DNA of 64,000 nt from a marine actinobacterium MedAcidi-G1 (GTDB taxonomy: Bacteria; Actinomycetota; Acidimicrobiia; Acidimicrobiales; MedAcidi-G1), in the NCBI GenBank assembly GCA_000817085.1, contig JUEM01000006.1, positions 1-64,000 of the forward strand, read 5' to 3'. The translations under genes were made by a program, and so were the position numbers. The notes under the pieces were generated by a model that searched no databases, had not been told where the DNA came from, and saw only the letters and a program-made list of their open reading frames with translations. Of the stretch, positions 8,710 to 18,273 are shown piece by piece; the stretch's first letter is position 1; every line of letters starts with the position of its first letter.

Positions 8710-9201
8710 TTCGTTTTGGGAGTAGATCCGGGTTTGTCACGTTGTGGCTATGGGTTAGTAAGAAAAGAAGGACGCCAACTTACTGCAGAGGCTGCAGGAG
8801 TAATTAGAACGGATCCGAATGAAGAGCTTGCTAAGCGTCTGGCTGATCTACAATACGATATTCGTACTCTTATCGAGGAACAAAAACCAGATGCGATTGC
8901 TGTTGAGAGAGTTCTATTTCAAGTAAATGCTAAGACTGCCATGCAAACTAGTCACGCTTCAGGTGTGATTATGGCAGAAGGCGCAGCCTCAGGCTGCTCA
9001 GTAACTTTGTACTCACCTAATGAGGTAAAATTAGCTGTCGCAGGTTGGGGAGGTGCTGGAAAAGGTCAAATAGAAGCGATGGTCCAGACGCTGCTCAAAA
9101 TCAATTCGCCCTTAAAACCTGTAGATGCGGCCGATGCAGTCGCAATAGCTTTGTGTCATTTAGCAATGATTCCAGGACAATATAAGGCTGCAGCAGGATG
9201 A
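8707..9201 (+). CDS. ruvC: Crossover junction endodeoxyribonuclease RuvC
   Basis: Holliday-junction resolvase of the RuvABC recombination complex. The first acidic catalytic residue is D7 in GVDPGLSRCGYG, the glutamate lies in AVERVLFQVN, and the C-terminal acidic pair is in DAADAVAIALCH. It has 164 residues, the standard length. The GTG start is chosen from the family N-terminus and the upstream -10 box. It overlaps ruvA by four bases (ATGA). Confidence 0.97.
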   Translation: MFVLGVDPGLSRCGYGLVRKEGRQLTAEAAGVIRTDPNEELAKRLADLQYDIRTLIEEQKPDAIAVERVLFQVNAKTAMQTSHASGVIMAEGAASGCSVTLYSPNEVKLAVAGWGGAGKGQIEAMVQTLLKINSPLKPVDAADAVAIALCHLAMIPGQYKAAAG

Positions 9202-9800
9202 TTGGTTCGATTAGAGGTTTGCTTTTAGAGCGTTTCTCCGAAGGAGAAAAAGGCGAAATTCTCATCGAGACTGCAGGAATCGGTTACCGGATTATTGTTA
9301 CACCCACGACTGCTGTAAAAATTGGAGAAGAAGGAAGCGAAGTATTTGTATATACGTATCATTTGATTAGAGAAGCAGATCAAGCTCTTTACGGATTTTT
9401 AGATCGCTCCGAAAGAATCTGCTTCGAAGCACTTCTAACAGCTCATGGAGTGGGACCCTCTTTGGCACTAGCGGTTTTAGGTGTACATGGTCCAAACGAG
9501 CTATTTCAAGTAGTTAATAATGAAGACATTTCTTCTCTCTGTTTGGTGCCTGGAGTAGGTAAAAAAACAGCAACGAGACTTTTAGTCGAATTAAAAAGTG
9601 TTTTGAAAATGCCAATTGAAGGAATATCTCTCGGAACTGATAATTCAGGGATCGGAAGATCGGCGATATTAGAGGTGCAAGAAGCTCTAGATGGACTTGG
9701 TTATTCATCAGACGAGATACGTTCAGTTTTAGGCGATCTTGCTGGTGATGATTCCTCTATTTTACTCCGAGAAGCCCTCCAGAAACTAGCTACTGCTTAA
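9198..9800 (+). CDS. ruvA: Holliday junction branch-migration protein RuvA
   Basis: RuvA binds the four-way junction and loads the RuvB motor. The N-terminal OB-fold start MIGSIRGLLLE, the helix-hairpin-helix repeats around HGVGPSLALAVLG and LVPGVGKKTATRLLVEL, and the C-terminal RuvB-binding UBA-like segment (EALDGLGYSSDEI) are in order. It has 200 residues. The start overlaps ruvC and ruvB begins eight bases after its stop. Confidence 0.97.
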   Translation: MIGSIRGLLLERFSEGEKGEILIETAGIGYRIIVTPTTAVKIGEEGSEVFVYTYHLIREADQALYGFLDRSERICFEALLTAHGVGPSLALAVLGVHGPNELFQVVNNEDISSLCLVPGVGKKTATRLLVELKSVLKMPIEGISLGTDNSGIGRSAILEVQEALDGLGYSSDEIRSVLGDLAGDDSSILLREALQKLATA

Positions 9801-9808
9801 GGTCGATT

Positions 9809-10834
9809 ATGCGTGAAGAGTTACTTTCCCCCAACAAAGAACCGATAGAAAGTGAAATAGAAGTCGGCCTGCGACCCAAAGGTCTAGCTGAGTTCGTTGG
9901 TCAGACTGAATTGAAAGGTCACTTGAGAGTGATGTTAGAAGCGGCAAGAGAACGCGAGCAGCCTTCAGACCATTTTCTTTTCGCTGGCCCTCCGGGACTA
10001 GGTAAAACAACATTAGCTCATATTGTCGCTATGGAAATGGGAGCTGAACTTCATATCACTTCTGGTCCGGCTCTCGAAAGAGCAGGTGACTTGGCATCTA
10101 TTTTGACAAAACTAGAAATAGGTGACGTTCTGTTCATCGACGAAATTCACAGACTTGCAAGAGCCGTAGAAGAGGTTTTGTATCCAGCTATGGAAGATTT
10201 TGAACTAGATATCGTCTTGGGTAAAGGACCCGCAGCACGTTCAATCAGACTTGATTTACCACCGTTTACCCTGGTTGGGGCTACAACTCGTACGGGACTT
10301 ATTACTGGGCCGCTACGCGACAGATTTGGGCTTACGGCAAGGTTGGATTATTACGAATCTGAAGAATTACAGTCAATAGTCCAGAGAACTGCTGGAATAC
10401 TTGAAGTTGATATAGATGTTGATGGAGCCGCTGAAATAGCTAAACGCTCGAGAGGTACTCCCAGAATTGCAAATCGACTATTAAGACAGGTGCGTGACTT
10501 CGCTCAAGTTGAGAGAGAAGGAAAAATCAATGGAGATGTAGCACGTGATGGCCTTACATTTTTTGGAGTTGACGATCTTGGCTTGGATAAGGCTTCAAGG
10601 GCTATTTTGATTTCTTTATGTGAAAAATTTTCTGGGGGACCAGTTGGCATTAAAACGCTAGCCATCAGTGTTAGCGAACCAGAAGATACTGTTGAGGATG
10701 TTTACGAACCATATTTGATTCAACAAGGCTTACTCATTAGAACTCCCAAAGGCAGAGTGGCGACAGCGACCGCTTATGAACATTTAGGGTTAAGCGTCCC
10801 AACGAATAAAAAACAGTCATTATTTGGCAACTGA
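9809..10834 (+). CDS. ruvB: Holliday junction DNA helicase RuvB
   Basis: AAA+ ATPase motor of branch migration. Walker A is GPPGLGKTT (60-68) and Walker B is FIDEIHR (109-115). Sensor and arginine-finger regions (GATTRTGLITGPLRDRFG) and the C-terminal winged helix (GRVATATAYEHLG) are present. At 341 residues it is normal length. It is the last gene of the ruvCAB unit; a 33-base spacer with a new promoter separates it from queA. Confidence 0.98.
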   Translation: MREELLSPNKEPIESEIEVGLRPKGLAEFVGQTELKGHLRVMLEAAREREQPSDHFLFAGPPGLGKTTLAHIVAMEMGAELHITSGPALERAGDLASILTKLEIGDVLFIDEIHRLARAVEEVLYPAMEDFELDIVLGKGPAARSIRLDLPPFTLVGATTRTGLITGPLRDRFGLTARLDYYESEELQSIVQRTAGILEVDIDVDGAAEIAKRSRGTPRIANRLLRQVRDFAQVEREGKINGDVARDGLTFFGVDDLGLDKASRAILISLCEKFSGGPVGIKTLAISVSEPEDTVEDVYEPYLIQQGLLIRTPKGRVATATAYEHLGLSVPTNKKQSLFGN

Positions 10835-10853
10835 TAAAGAAATCAAAACCTTC

Positions 10854-10870
10854 TAAAATAATGATCAATG
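10854..10870 (+). promoter_or_regulatory. Probable -10 box of a leaderless or near-leaderless queA promoter
   Basis: TAAAAT (10854-10859) ends eight bases before the queA ATG. No ribosome-binding site lies between. The spacing fits transcription starting at or within two bases of the ATG. Confidence 0.4.
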
Positions 10871-11884
10871 CATCTTAACGAGTTTGACTACGACCTTCCT
10901 GACTCTGCAATAGCGCAGGAGCCATTGCCGATTAGGACAGACTCGCGCCTATTGATAGATATAGAAAACCAGATCCGGCACTCAAGAATTTTGGACTTTC
11001 CCGAAATTATAAAACCAGGTGACTTGATCGTAATGAACAATACGAGAGTCCTGCCTGCACGTTTCCACACACATAAACCAACTGGTGGAAAAGTAGAGAT
11101 TCTTTTATTAGAAGAAACTGGAAAAGAAAATCAATGGGAAGCATTGGTTAAACCAAGCCGAAAAATAGATCATGGAACTGTTTTTAAACTTGGTGAAGAT
11201 TTTGAAATTGAAGTAGAAGATGATCTTGGAGAGGGATTAAGGAAAGTTCGTTTAGACGTAAAAGGAGAATTTATTCCGACAATCGAGAAATATGGAGAAA
11301 TGCCCCTTCCTCCATATATAAAAACAAAACTAGAAGACAGAGATAGATATCAAACTGTTTATAGCGAAAAAGCAAAATCTGCTGCAGCTCCGACTGCAGG
11401 ACTTCACATGACCAAAGAATTGCTCGACAGATGTATTGGAAAAGGTGCAAAAATAGAATTTTTGGAACTTGTAGTTGGATTAGATACGTTCCGACCTCTA
11501 AATTCACAAAATATTGATGACCATAAAATGCATTCTGAGTTTTACAATGTGCCTGAAAATGTCATTGAAGCATGCGCACAAGCTGAGAGAGTGATAGCAG
11601 TAGGTACGACAACAGTAAGAGCTCTTGAAACAGCAGCATTAGGTAAATTAGAAGGAAGAACTAATATTTTTATAAAACGACCCTTTGATTTCAAAATTGT
11701 TGACCTCCTTTTAACTAATTTTCATCTCCCAAGATCAACTTTGCTTGTAATGCTCGACGCGTTCTTAGGGGAAAGATGGCAATCTCTGTATAGAGAGGCA
11801 CTACATGAAAATTACAGATTTCTTTCTTTTGGGGATGCGATGCTTGTGCAAAGGCAATTTCTCGGTAACTATGCTGGTCACTAA
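10868..11884 (+). CDS. queA: tRNA preQ1(34) S-adenosylmethionine ribosyltransferase-isomerase
   Basis: QueA moves the ribosyl part of SAM onto preQ1 at tRNA position 34, giving epoxyqueuosine. It has 338 residues with the family segments FDYDLPDSAIAQEP, MNNTRVLPAR, APTAGLHMT and the C-terminal NFHLPRSTLLVML. Its stop overlaps the tgt start by one base. Queuosine genes are missing from many actinobacteria such as mycobacteria, so the pair is informative about lineage. No other queuosine gene is in the window. Confidence 0.95.
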   Translation: MHLNEFDYDLPDSAIAQEPLPIRTDSRLLIDIENQIRHSRILDFPEIIKPGDLIVMNNTRVLPARFHTHKPTGGKVEILLLEETGKENQWEALVKPSRKIDHGTVFKLGEDFEIEVEDDLGEGLRKVRLDVKGEFIPTIEKYGEMPLPPYIKTKLEDRDRYQTVYSEKAKSAAAPTAGLHMTKELLDRCIGKGAKIEFLELVVGLDTFRPLNSQNIDDHKMHSEFYNVPENVIEACAQAERVIAVGTTTVRALETAALGKLEGRTNIFIKRPFDFKIVDLLLTNFHLPRSTLLVMLDAFLGERWQSLYREALHENYRFLSFGDAMLVQRQFLGNYAGH

Positions 11885-12993
11885 TGAGAGCTGATTTTGA
11901 TTTAGAAAATAAAGACGGAGAAGCAAGAACAGGTATTGTAAGACTTGCAACTGGCTCTTTCAAGACCCCTTGCTTCATGCCCGTGGGGACAAGGGGCTCC
12001 GTTAGACATTTATCTTCCTTGGATTTAAAAGACCTAGGAGCTCAGGTAGTTTTAGCGAATACTTACCATTTAATGCTCAGGCCAGGCGCAGAAATAGTGA
12101 AAAATGCCGGCGGTATCGGCTCGTTTGCGAATTGGAAAGGTTTAACATTAACCGACTCAGGTGGGTACCAGATATTTTCACTTGCTCCAAAAATAGATGA
12201 AGAGGGAGCGACGTTTAGATCCGTTTACGATGGTTCTTTTCATAAATTAACACCAGAAAGTTCTGCTGAGATACAAGCTGATATCGGTGCGGACATCCAA
12301 ATGGTTTTAGATATATGTCCGGCTTTGCCAGCACCAGAAGAGACTATAAAAGAGTCTGTAGAAATGACTGCCGCATGGGCTGAAAGAGGAAGAAAAACTT
12401 TTATCGATCATCCTGACGCTTCCTCCCGGCAAAGTCAGTTCGGAATAGTTCAGGGAGGAATTAATTCTGCATTAAGAATTGAAAGTGCGCGACGTACTTT
12501 AGAAATCGGTTTTGATGGTTATGCCATAGGAGGATTGAGTGTTGGTGAGGGTAGAGATGAAATGCTTGATTCAGTCTCAGTAGTAACTGATTTGATCCCT
12601 GAAAGTCAACCACGATACTTCATGGGGTTAGGTGATCCGGTTGGCTTAGTGAATGTCGTTGAAAGGGGAGTAGACATGTTTGATTGTGTTTTGCCAACCC
12701 GTTTAGCCCGACACGGTACTGTTTTAACTTCAGAGGGAAGAATCAATATTGGGAATGCGCGTTTTGCAAAAGACGACAAACCTCTTGATCCAGGATTTCC
12801 ACAAAGTCCTGGAAATCATTGGTCGAGATCGTATTTACGGCATCTAATGGCTACAGATGAACCGACCGGAGCACGTATTTTGACTTTACATAATCTTGCA
12901 TGGCTTTTTAACTTCGTTGAACGGATGAGAACTTCTATAAATGAGAATGAATTTGACAACTTTCGGAAAGAAACTTTAGATATTTGGTCTTGA
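11884..12993 (+). CDS. tgt: tRNA-guanine transglycosylase (bacterial Tgt) without the zinc cysteines
   Basis: Tgt exchanges guanine-34 for preQ1 in GUN-anticodon tRNAs. At 369 residues it is full length. The general acid/base D91 (LTDSGGYQIFSL), the nucleophile D267 (DMFDCVLPTR), the GLSVGEG loop and the histidine H336 (TLHNL) are all present. The CxCxxC zinc site normally found after PLDxE is absent: residues 304-310 read GFPQSPG, followed by NHWSRSYLRHL. Three of four zinc ligands are thus missing while the catalytic core is kept. Adjacent queA supports the queuosine role. Confidence 0.92.
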   Translation: MRADFDLENKDGEARTGIVRLATGSFKTPCFMPVGTRGSVRHLSSLDLKDLGAQVVLANTYHLMLRPGAEIVKNAGGIGSFANWKGLTLTDSGGYQIFSLAPKIDEEGATFRSVYDGSFHKLTPESSAEIQADIGADIQMVLDICPALPAPEETIKESVEMTAAWAERGRKTFIDHPDASSRQSQFGIVQGGINSALRIESARRTLEIGFDGYAIGGLSVGEGRDEMLDSVSVVTDLIPESQPRYFMGLGDPVGLVNVVERGVDMFDCVLPTRLARHGTVLTSEGRINIGNARFAKDDKPLDPGFPQSPGNHWSRSYLRHLMATDEPTGARILTLHNLAWLFNFVERMRTSINENEFDNFRKETLDIWS

Positions 12994-13072
12994 AGTCAGC
13001 AAGTTCGAACTTTAGTATCCTCACTCGGCGTAAGATATTGAGTGTAAATATCCCCTAAATTAGAGAGACCAA

Positions 13073-13369
13073 ATGTCATTTTTGCCACTCATAGTAATCA
13101 TGTTGTTGATGTATATGTTTCTTATACGTCCCCAGCAAAAACGCGCTAAAGAGCAGCAAGCTCTGGTGCGTTCTTTAGCGCCAGGAGATGAAGTGTTACT
13201 AAATTCAGGTATCCATGGTGTAGTTAAAGAAGTTGAGGAAGAGAATGGAGTGATATGGCTCGAAGTCGCTCAAGATCTTGAATTGAAAGTGCTCCGAACG
13301 GCTGTTGATCGAAAATTTCAAATAGATACAGATGAGAGTTCTTCAGAGGACTCGAGCCCCATCGACTAA
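13073..13369 (+). CDS. yajC: Sec translocase accessory protein YajC
   Basis: A 98-residue single-span membrane protein of the SecDF-YajC complex. The hydrophobic helix is at residues 2-19 and ends in RPQQKRAKEQQ, the family hallmark. A short beta-rich domain (LAPGDEVLLNSGIHGVV) and an acidic Ser-rich tail follow. It lies 18 bases upstream of secD, the standard operon order. In the 79-base spacer upstream, GATATT (13034-13039) can pair with AATATC; I see no clear promoter. Confidence 0.93.
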   Translation: MSFLPLIVIMLLMYMFLIRPQQKRAKEQQALVRSLAPGDEVLLNSGIHGVVKEVEEENGVIWLEVAQDLELKVLRTAVDRKFQIDTDESSSEDSSPID

Positions 13370-13387
13370 TTCCTACAGGCAAATAAA

Positions 13388-14902
13388 ATGCGTCGACAAC
13401 TAACTCTCCTCATAGGGATTCTTACAATAACTGTTGCTTCAATAGCAGGAACAGTACTTTGGGAGAATGAACCTCTTCTAGGTCTTGACCTTCAGGGGGG
13501 AGTTTCTGTTCGACTCATTGCCACCCAACCTGCAGATGAAGTCATGCTTGATCAGACTGTGGAAATAATCCGTAACCGGGTTGATGGTCTAGGAGTAGCA
13601 GAACCGGAAATATCGCGTATAGCAGGTGGAGTGATGGTATCGCTGCCGGGTGTCAAAGATCAAGATAGAGCACTCCAATTAGTTGGGACGACAGCTGAAA
13701 TGCGATTCCGTCCTGTTTGCAATGTATTTTCTTCTACAGGAAATCTGAACACAGAAAATAAAGGCAAAAACTATGAGGCTGCTCCTCTAGCATCTTGCGC
13801 CGGAGGAATAAACGGAGAAGTAGAACCAGTTACCGGTATTAGTGGATTAACTCCAAAGGAAGCTGACCAAGCCAATAATTTTGTGGTTTTAAGCTCACAG
13901 GATGATCCAGGAGCGAGATACCTTTTGGGTCCAAGTGTGTTAACAGGTGATGCACTTAGTGATGCAGGAGCGGATTTCTTCGACTATCAGTGGCAAATAA
14001 GTCTTGCTCTTAAAGCTGGTCAGAACGGCATTCAAGCTTTCAATTCAGTTTCCACACAATGTTATTTCGGGTCAGAGTCATGTCCACAACTCCCAGGATT
14101 CACAAATGGTCGTTTAGCGATTGTCTTAGATGGAAAAATCATTACAGCACCACAAATCAGGGCTCCTGAATTTCAAAGAGACGCAATTGTGATCTCAGGG
14201 GATTATGAAAAAGAAGAAGCTGAAAATGTTGCCTTAGCATTGAGATACGGTTCTCTTCCAGTTGAGTTGGAAGCGGAAAACACTCAAATTGTATCAGCAA
14301 CGATAGGAGAGGATTCACTCGATGCAGGAGTCAAAGCTGGGATTATAGGGCTTGCTCTTGTGGCTCTTTTCATGCTGTTTTATTACAGGCTTCTTGGTTT
14401 AGTGGCGTTATCGAGCTTGTTGGTTTCAGGGGCGCTTTTATGGGCGATAGTGGCTCATTTAGGCACGCAAGAAGGGCTTGCCCTGACACTCGCTGGTATA
14501 ACAGGAATAATTGTTGCAATAGGAGTCTCAGTTGATTCGAACATAGTTTATTTTGAACACCTGAAAGATGATGTACTTGATGGACGAACAGCTCGCTCAT
14601 CTGTTGATCGAGCTTTCCCAATTGCTTTTTCTACCATAGTGAAAGCGGATATGGCTTCATTGATAGGAGCAATTTTGCTTTGGTGGCTCACAGTTGGTGC
14701 TGTTAAGGGTTTTGCTTTTTACCTAGGTCTAGCGACTTTACTTGACTTAGTGGCAACGTATTTCTTTATGGGACCAATCGTAAAAGTGCTTGCCAAAACT
14801 GACTGGTTCGCAAATCATCCTAAAAGGTTTGGGCTACCAGCTATTGGGGCGGTAAATGAATCAAGATCAAAAGTTAGCTCACCGCTGGTGGAGACGATAT
14901 GA
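13388..14902 (+). CDS. secD: Protein translocase subunit SecD
   Basis: SecD and SecF use the proton gradient to pull exported proteins across the membrane. The 504-residue protein has an N-terminal helix, then the LGLDLQGGVSVRL signature. A large extracytoplasmic domain contains two Cys pairs (about residues 112-137 and 223-230) that could form disulfides. Five C-terminal helices carry GxxxSVDSNIVYFEHLKDD. It overlaps secF by four bases. Confidence 0.96.
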   Translation: MRRQLTLLIGILTITVASIAGTVLWENEPLLGLDLQGGVSVRLIATQPADEVMLDQTVEIIRNRVDGLGVAEPEISRIAGGVMVSLPGVKDQDRALQLVGTTAEMRFRPVCNVFSSTGNLNTENKGKNYEAAPLASCAGGINGEVEPVTGISGLTPKEADQANNFVVLSSQDDPGARYLLGPSVLTGDALSDAGADFFDYQWQISLALKAGQNGIQAFNSVSTQCYFGSESCPQLPGFTNGRLAIVLDGKIITAPQIRAPEFQRDAIVISGDYEKEEAENVALALRYGSLPVELEAENTQIVSATIGEDSLDAGVKAGIIGLALVALFMLFYYRLLGLVALSSLLVSGALLWAIVAHLGTQEGLALTLAGITGIIVAIGVSVDSNIVYFEHLKDDVLDGRTARSSVDRAFPIAFSTIVKADMASLIGAILLWWLTVGAVKGFAFYLGLATLLDLVATYFFMGPIVKVLAKTDWFANHPKRFGLPAIGAVNESRSKVSSPLVETI

Positions 14903-15999
14903 AAACTTTGAAGAGTCTCTACTTAGGGGAAAACCCTGTGAACTTTCCAAATTTATGGAAGCGAGCTTTCATCGCTTCAATGGTTGTTTTGATTATAGGA
15001 ATAGGTTCTTTCGCATTTCGTGGTCTTAATTTAGGGCTTGACTTCGAGGGAGGGACTTCTTACGAAGTCCGTTCTTCGAGCGCGACTGTTCCTGAAACCA
15101 GAGAGGTTCTTTCAAGTGTTGGAGCAGCTGATTCGAGAGTGCAGAAAGTAGGTGATGATATTATCCGGATTAGATCTGATATAGATGACTCTCAAAAAGC
15201 TAATGAACTTCGGGAATTGCTAGAAAATGAAATAGGCGAGGTTGAGACATTTGAACAGGTTGGTCCAACTTGGGGATCGGACGTAACAAATAAAGCTATA
15301 AAAGCATTACTTGTATTTTTTGTTGTAGTAGCCATGTACCTTACGATCCGTCTTGAATGGAAAATGGCGCTTGGAGCGTTAGTAGCAGTAGTGCACGACA
15401 TTATTATAAGTGTTGGTGTCTACTCATTTTTCCAATTTGAAATAACTCCTGCCACAGTGGTTGCCTTCCTCACAATCATGGGGTATTCCTTGTACGACAC
15501 AATTGTTGTTTATGACAAAGTCAGAGAGATCACAGGAAGATTGGGTGCTACCGAAAAATATTCATATACAGAGATGATGAATTTAGCACTTAACAGAGTG
15601 GCAATGAGGTCGATAAATACGAGTATTTCTTCAGCTCTACCTGTGCTTTCATTGCTTGTAATCGGTGCTTTCATAATGGGTGCAACTACTTTGCAGGAAT
15701 TTAGTGTTGCATTATTGGTTGGGATATTGGTTGGTTCATATTCTTCGATTTTTCTAGCGTCCTCGTTAGTTTCTTTACTCAAGGAACGAGAGGAAAGATG
15801 GCAGCAGGTAAGAAATAGGCTTGAACAAAAGGGAATTAAGTTTGAGACAGTTCGAAAAATTGAGAGGCAAGAAGCGTCTAAACCAGACTTGAAGAAGAAA
15901 GAACGTATCGAAGGGGTTCGAGGTCCGGCACGAGGGCGCCCCACTCCCATGCAGAACTCTGGATCAATTCCTCCTAGACCCCGTAAGAAGCGCCGATAA
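14899..15999 (+). CDS. secF: Protein translocase subunit SecF
   Basis: Partner of SecD in the translocase. It has 366 residues with the LGLDFEGGTSYEV signature, six predicted helices, the YSLYDTIVVYDKVRE motif and the NTSISSALPVLSLL segment. A basic cytoplasmic tail (roughly the last 70 residues, ending in RPRKKRR) is longer than in many homologues. The rsh gene starts on the very next base after its stop, so the two are probably co-transcribed. Confidence 0.96.
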   Translation: MKTLKSLYLGENPVNFPNLWKRAFIASMVVLIIGIGSFAFRGLNLGLDFEGGTSYEVRSSSATVPETREVLSSVGAADSRVQKVGDDIIRIRSDIDDSQKANELRELLENEIGEVETFEQVGPTWGSDVTNKAIKALLVFFVVVAMYLTIRLEWKMALGALVAVVHDIIISVGVYSFFQFEITPATVVAFLTIMGYSLYDTIVVYDKVREITGRLGATEKYSYTEMMNLALNRVAMRSINTSISSALPVLSLLVIGAFIMGATTLQEFSVALLVGILVGSYSSIFLASSLVSLLKEREERWQQVRNRLEQKGIKFETVRKIERQEASKPDLKKKERIEGVRGPARGRPTPMQNSGSIPPRPRKKRR

Positions 16000-18246
16000 A
16001 TGGTGGCGGCACGTCGAGTTGTTCCATGGCGCCGTCGAGCTTCAGGAAAAAGTGACGAAACAACGGCTTTAATAGATGTTTACTTAGAACGTCATCCAAG
16101 AGGTGACGTTGAACTAATAGAACGGGCATATAAAACAGCTGTACTTGCGCATGAAGGGCAAACCCGTAAGTCTGGAGAACCTTATGTCCATCATCCTTTA
16201 GCCGTAGCTACTATCGTCGCTCACCAAGGCCTTGATGATGTAACGATAGGGGCAGCTTTACTCCATGATTCGATAGAAGACACGGAGATAGATTTAGTAG
16301 ATCTTGAAAGAGATTTTGGACCTGAGGTTGCGAGCATAGTTGATGGTGTTACAAAACTAGACAGAATCAATTTTGATTCTCGTGAGGATCAACAAGCAGC
16401 AAGTATGAGAAAGATGCTTGTAGCTGTAGCAAAAGATTTGAGAGTCTTAGTGATAAAACTTGCTGATCGTTTGCATAACATGCGAACTCTTGCGGCTTTA
16501 CCTGAATTTAAGCAAGAAAGAACAGCCAGGGAAACTCTTGATATATACGCGCCACTAGCTAATCGATTAGGAATGCAAGATGTGAAAGTTCAGCTAGAGG
16601 ATCTTTCCTTAGCGACACTCCACCCAAAGCGCTATAGCGAAATTGCGCAAATGGTTCAGGATCGTGCTCCGGAAAGAGATATGTACCTTATGCAGCTAGT
16701 AGCAAATGTTAAAGAACGTTTTAGTGACATGGGTATCAAAGCGGATGTGTCTGGAAGACCCAAGCACCTCTGGAGCATTTATGAAAAAATGATTGTTAAA
16801 GGAAGACCATTTGAAGAAATATATGACCTTGTAGGAATACGAGTGATAGTTGAAAATGTAGGAGATTGCTACGCAGCTCTCGGAACTATTCACGCAACGT
16901 GGAAGCCTGTACAGGGACGCTTCAAAGATTACATAGCAATGCCAAAATTTAATCTCTATCAATCTTTGCACACCACAGTTATTGGTCCTCAAGCAAAGCA
17001 GGCAGAATTTCAGATCCGGACCCGAGAAATGCACCAACGAGCAGAGTTTGGAATTGCTTCACATTGGGACTACAAAATAAAAAGCCCTTCAGATGAAATG
17101 GAGTGGCTAGGACGAATGGTGGAATGGCAAGAAGAAACAGCTGATCCTAATGCATTCATGGCAAATCTTAAGACAGACCTGGAACAGGATGAGGTTTATA
17201 TTTTCACCCCTAAGGGAGATGTTGTAGCACTTCCCATTGGAGCAACTCCAGTTGATTTTGCATATTCGATACATACAGAAGTTGGTCATAGATGTGTGGG
17301 GGCAAAAGTAGAAGGTCGCCTAGTGCCTCTCAACACTAGATTGGCTTCTGGACAGACCGTTGAAATAGTGGCATCGAAGCAGAGTGAAGCTGCCCCTAGT
17401 AAAGATTGGCTTCAGTTCGTAGCTTCACACCGATCGGCAAGCAAAATTAGACAGTGGTATTCACAGGAGCGGCGTAGTGAAGCGATTGATACGGGACACG
17501 ATGACCTTGTTAAAGAACTACGGAGGGCCGATTTGCCTGTCAAAGAAACGTTAGATGGTGAAACACTTGCAACAGTCGCTAATGACCTCAACTATTCAGA
17601 CCTTGATGCTCTGTTTGCTGCAATTGGCGAGCATCATGTTTCGGCTGTTTCAGTAATAGGAAAAATTGAAAAAGCACTGGATGAACTGGAACCAGGACGT
17701 TTTAAGGAACAGGCAACAGTTTTTCATCCGCAAAGAGAACGAAGAGATTCATCAAAAGTAGGCGTCCATGTCGAGGGGTTCAGCGACCTCATGATTCGTT
17801 TATCAAGGTGCTGCACTCCAGTGCCACCAGATGAAGTTATTGGTTTCGTAACAAAGGGGCGTGGGGTATCTGTACATCGAAATGACTGTGCAAACGCTTC
17901 ATCGTTATCGTTTGATCAACCAGATCGATTAATAGAAGTCGAATGGGATGACCATTTAGAAGGTTATTTTGTGGCCTCAGTCGAAATAAAAGCTCTTGAT
18001 AGACCTGGATTATTGCGAGATGTAGGCGATGTGATGTCAGAAAATCAGGTGAATGTAATAGGAGTTGAAACTTCAACAAATATTTCTGACCGAGTAGCGC
18101 GCATGCGTTTCGATTTTGAAATAAGTGACCCAACACATCTCAATAGGCTTATGTATGCAATACGTGAAATTGATTCTGTGTATGACATATATCGAGTTGT
18201 TCCTGGGGGAGATGAACAAGAAATTTTAAGTAGCAGTGACAACTAA
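16000..18246 (+). CDS. rel: Bifunctional (p)ppGpp synthetase/hydrolase (RelA/SpoT homologue)
   Basis: Makes and degrades the stringent-response alarmone. Domains in order: HD hydrolase (LLHDSIEDTE, H89-D90 and E93-D94 intact), synthetase (RPKHLWSIYEKM, R307-F-K-D, YQSLHTTVIGP, QIRTREMHQRAEFGIASHW), TGS (EVYIFTPKGDVVALP), the zinc-finger-type region with RCCTPVPPDEVIGF, and a C-terminal ACT domain. At 748 residues it is a normal long RSH. The RFKD motif is the RXKD type found in bifunctional enzymes. It directly abuts secF; actinobacteria keep rsh close to secDF. Confidence 0.96.
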   Translation: MVAARRVVPWRRRASGKSDETTALIDVYLERHPRGDVELIERAYKTAVLAHEGQTRKSGEPYVHHPLAVATIVAHQGLDDVTIGAALLHDSIEDTEIDLVDLERDFGPEVASIVDGVTKLDRINFDSREDQQAASMRKMLVAVAKDLRVLVIKLADRLHNMRTLAALPEFKQERTARETLDIYAPLANRLGMQDVKVQLEDLSLATLHPKRYSEIAQMVQDRAPERDMYLMQLVANVKERFSDMGIKADVSGRPKHLWSIYEKMIVKGRPFEEIYDLVGIRVIVENVGDCYAALGTIHATWKPVQGRFKDYIAMPKFNLYQSLHTTVIGPQAKQAEFQIRTREMHQRAEFGIASHWDYKIKSPSDEMEWLGRMVEWQEETADPNAFMANLKTDLEQDEVYIFTPKGDVVALPIGATPVDFAYSIHTEVGHRCVGAKVEGRLVPLNTRLASGQTVEIVASKQSEAAPSKDWLQFVASHRSASKIRQWYSQERRSEAIDTGHDDLVKELRRADLPVKETLDGETLATVANDLNYSDLDALFAAIGEHHVSAVSVIGKIEKALDELEPGRFKEQATVFHPQRERRDSSKVGVHVEGFSDLMIRLSRCCTPVPPDEVIGFVTKGRGVSVHRNDCANASSLSFDQPDRLIEVEWDDHLEGYFVASVEIKALDRPGLLRDVGDVMSENQVNVIGVETSTNISDRVARMRFDFEISDPTHLNRLMYAIREIDSVYDIYRVVPGGDEQEILSSSDN

Positions 18247-18257
18247 GCCAACAATAG

Positions 18258-18273
18258 TAACCTCGTTTTTGTG
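18258..18273 (+). promoter_or_regulatory. Possible -10 box of a leaderless hisS promoter
   Basis: TAACCT (18258-18263) lies seven bases upstream of the hisS GTG, with a T-rich gap and no ribosome-binding site. Confidence 0.35.

Noticed and set aside
16930-16990. FNLYQSLHT in place of NGYQSLHT in the ppGpp synthetase domain as an inactivating change
   Set aside because: Actinobacterial Rel proteins vary at these positions (for example YGVYQSLHT), and the RXKD motif and other synthetase residues are intact.
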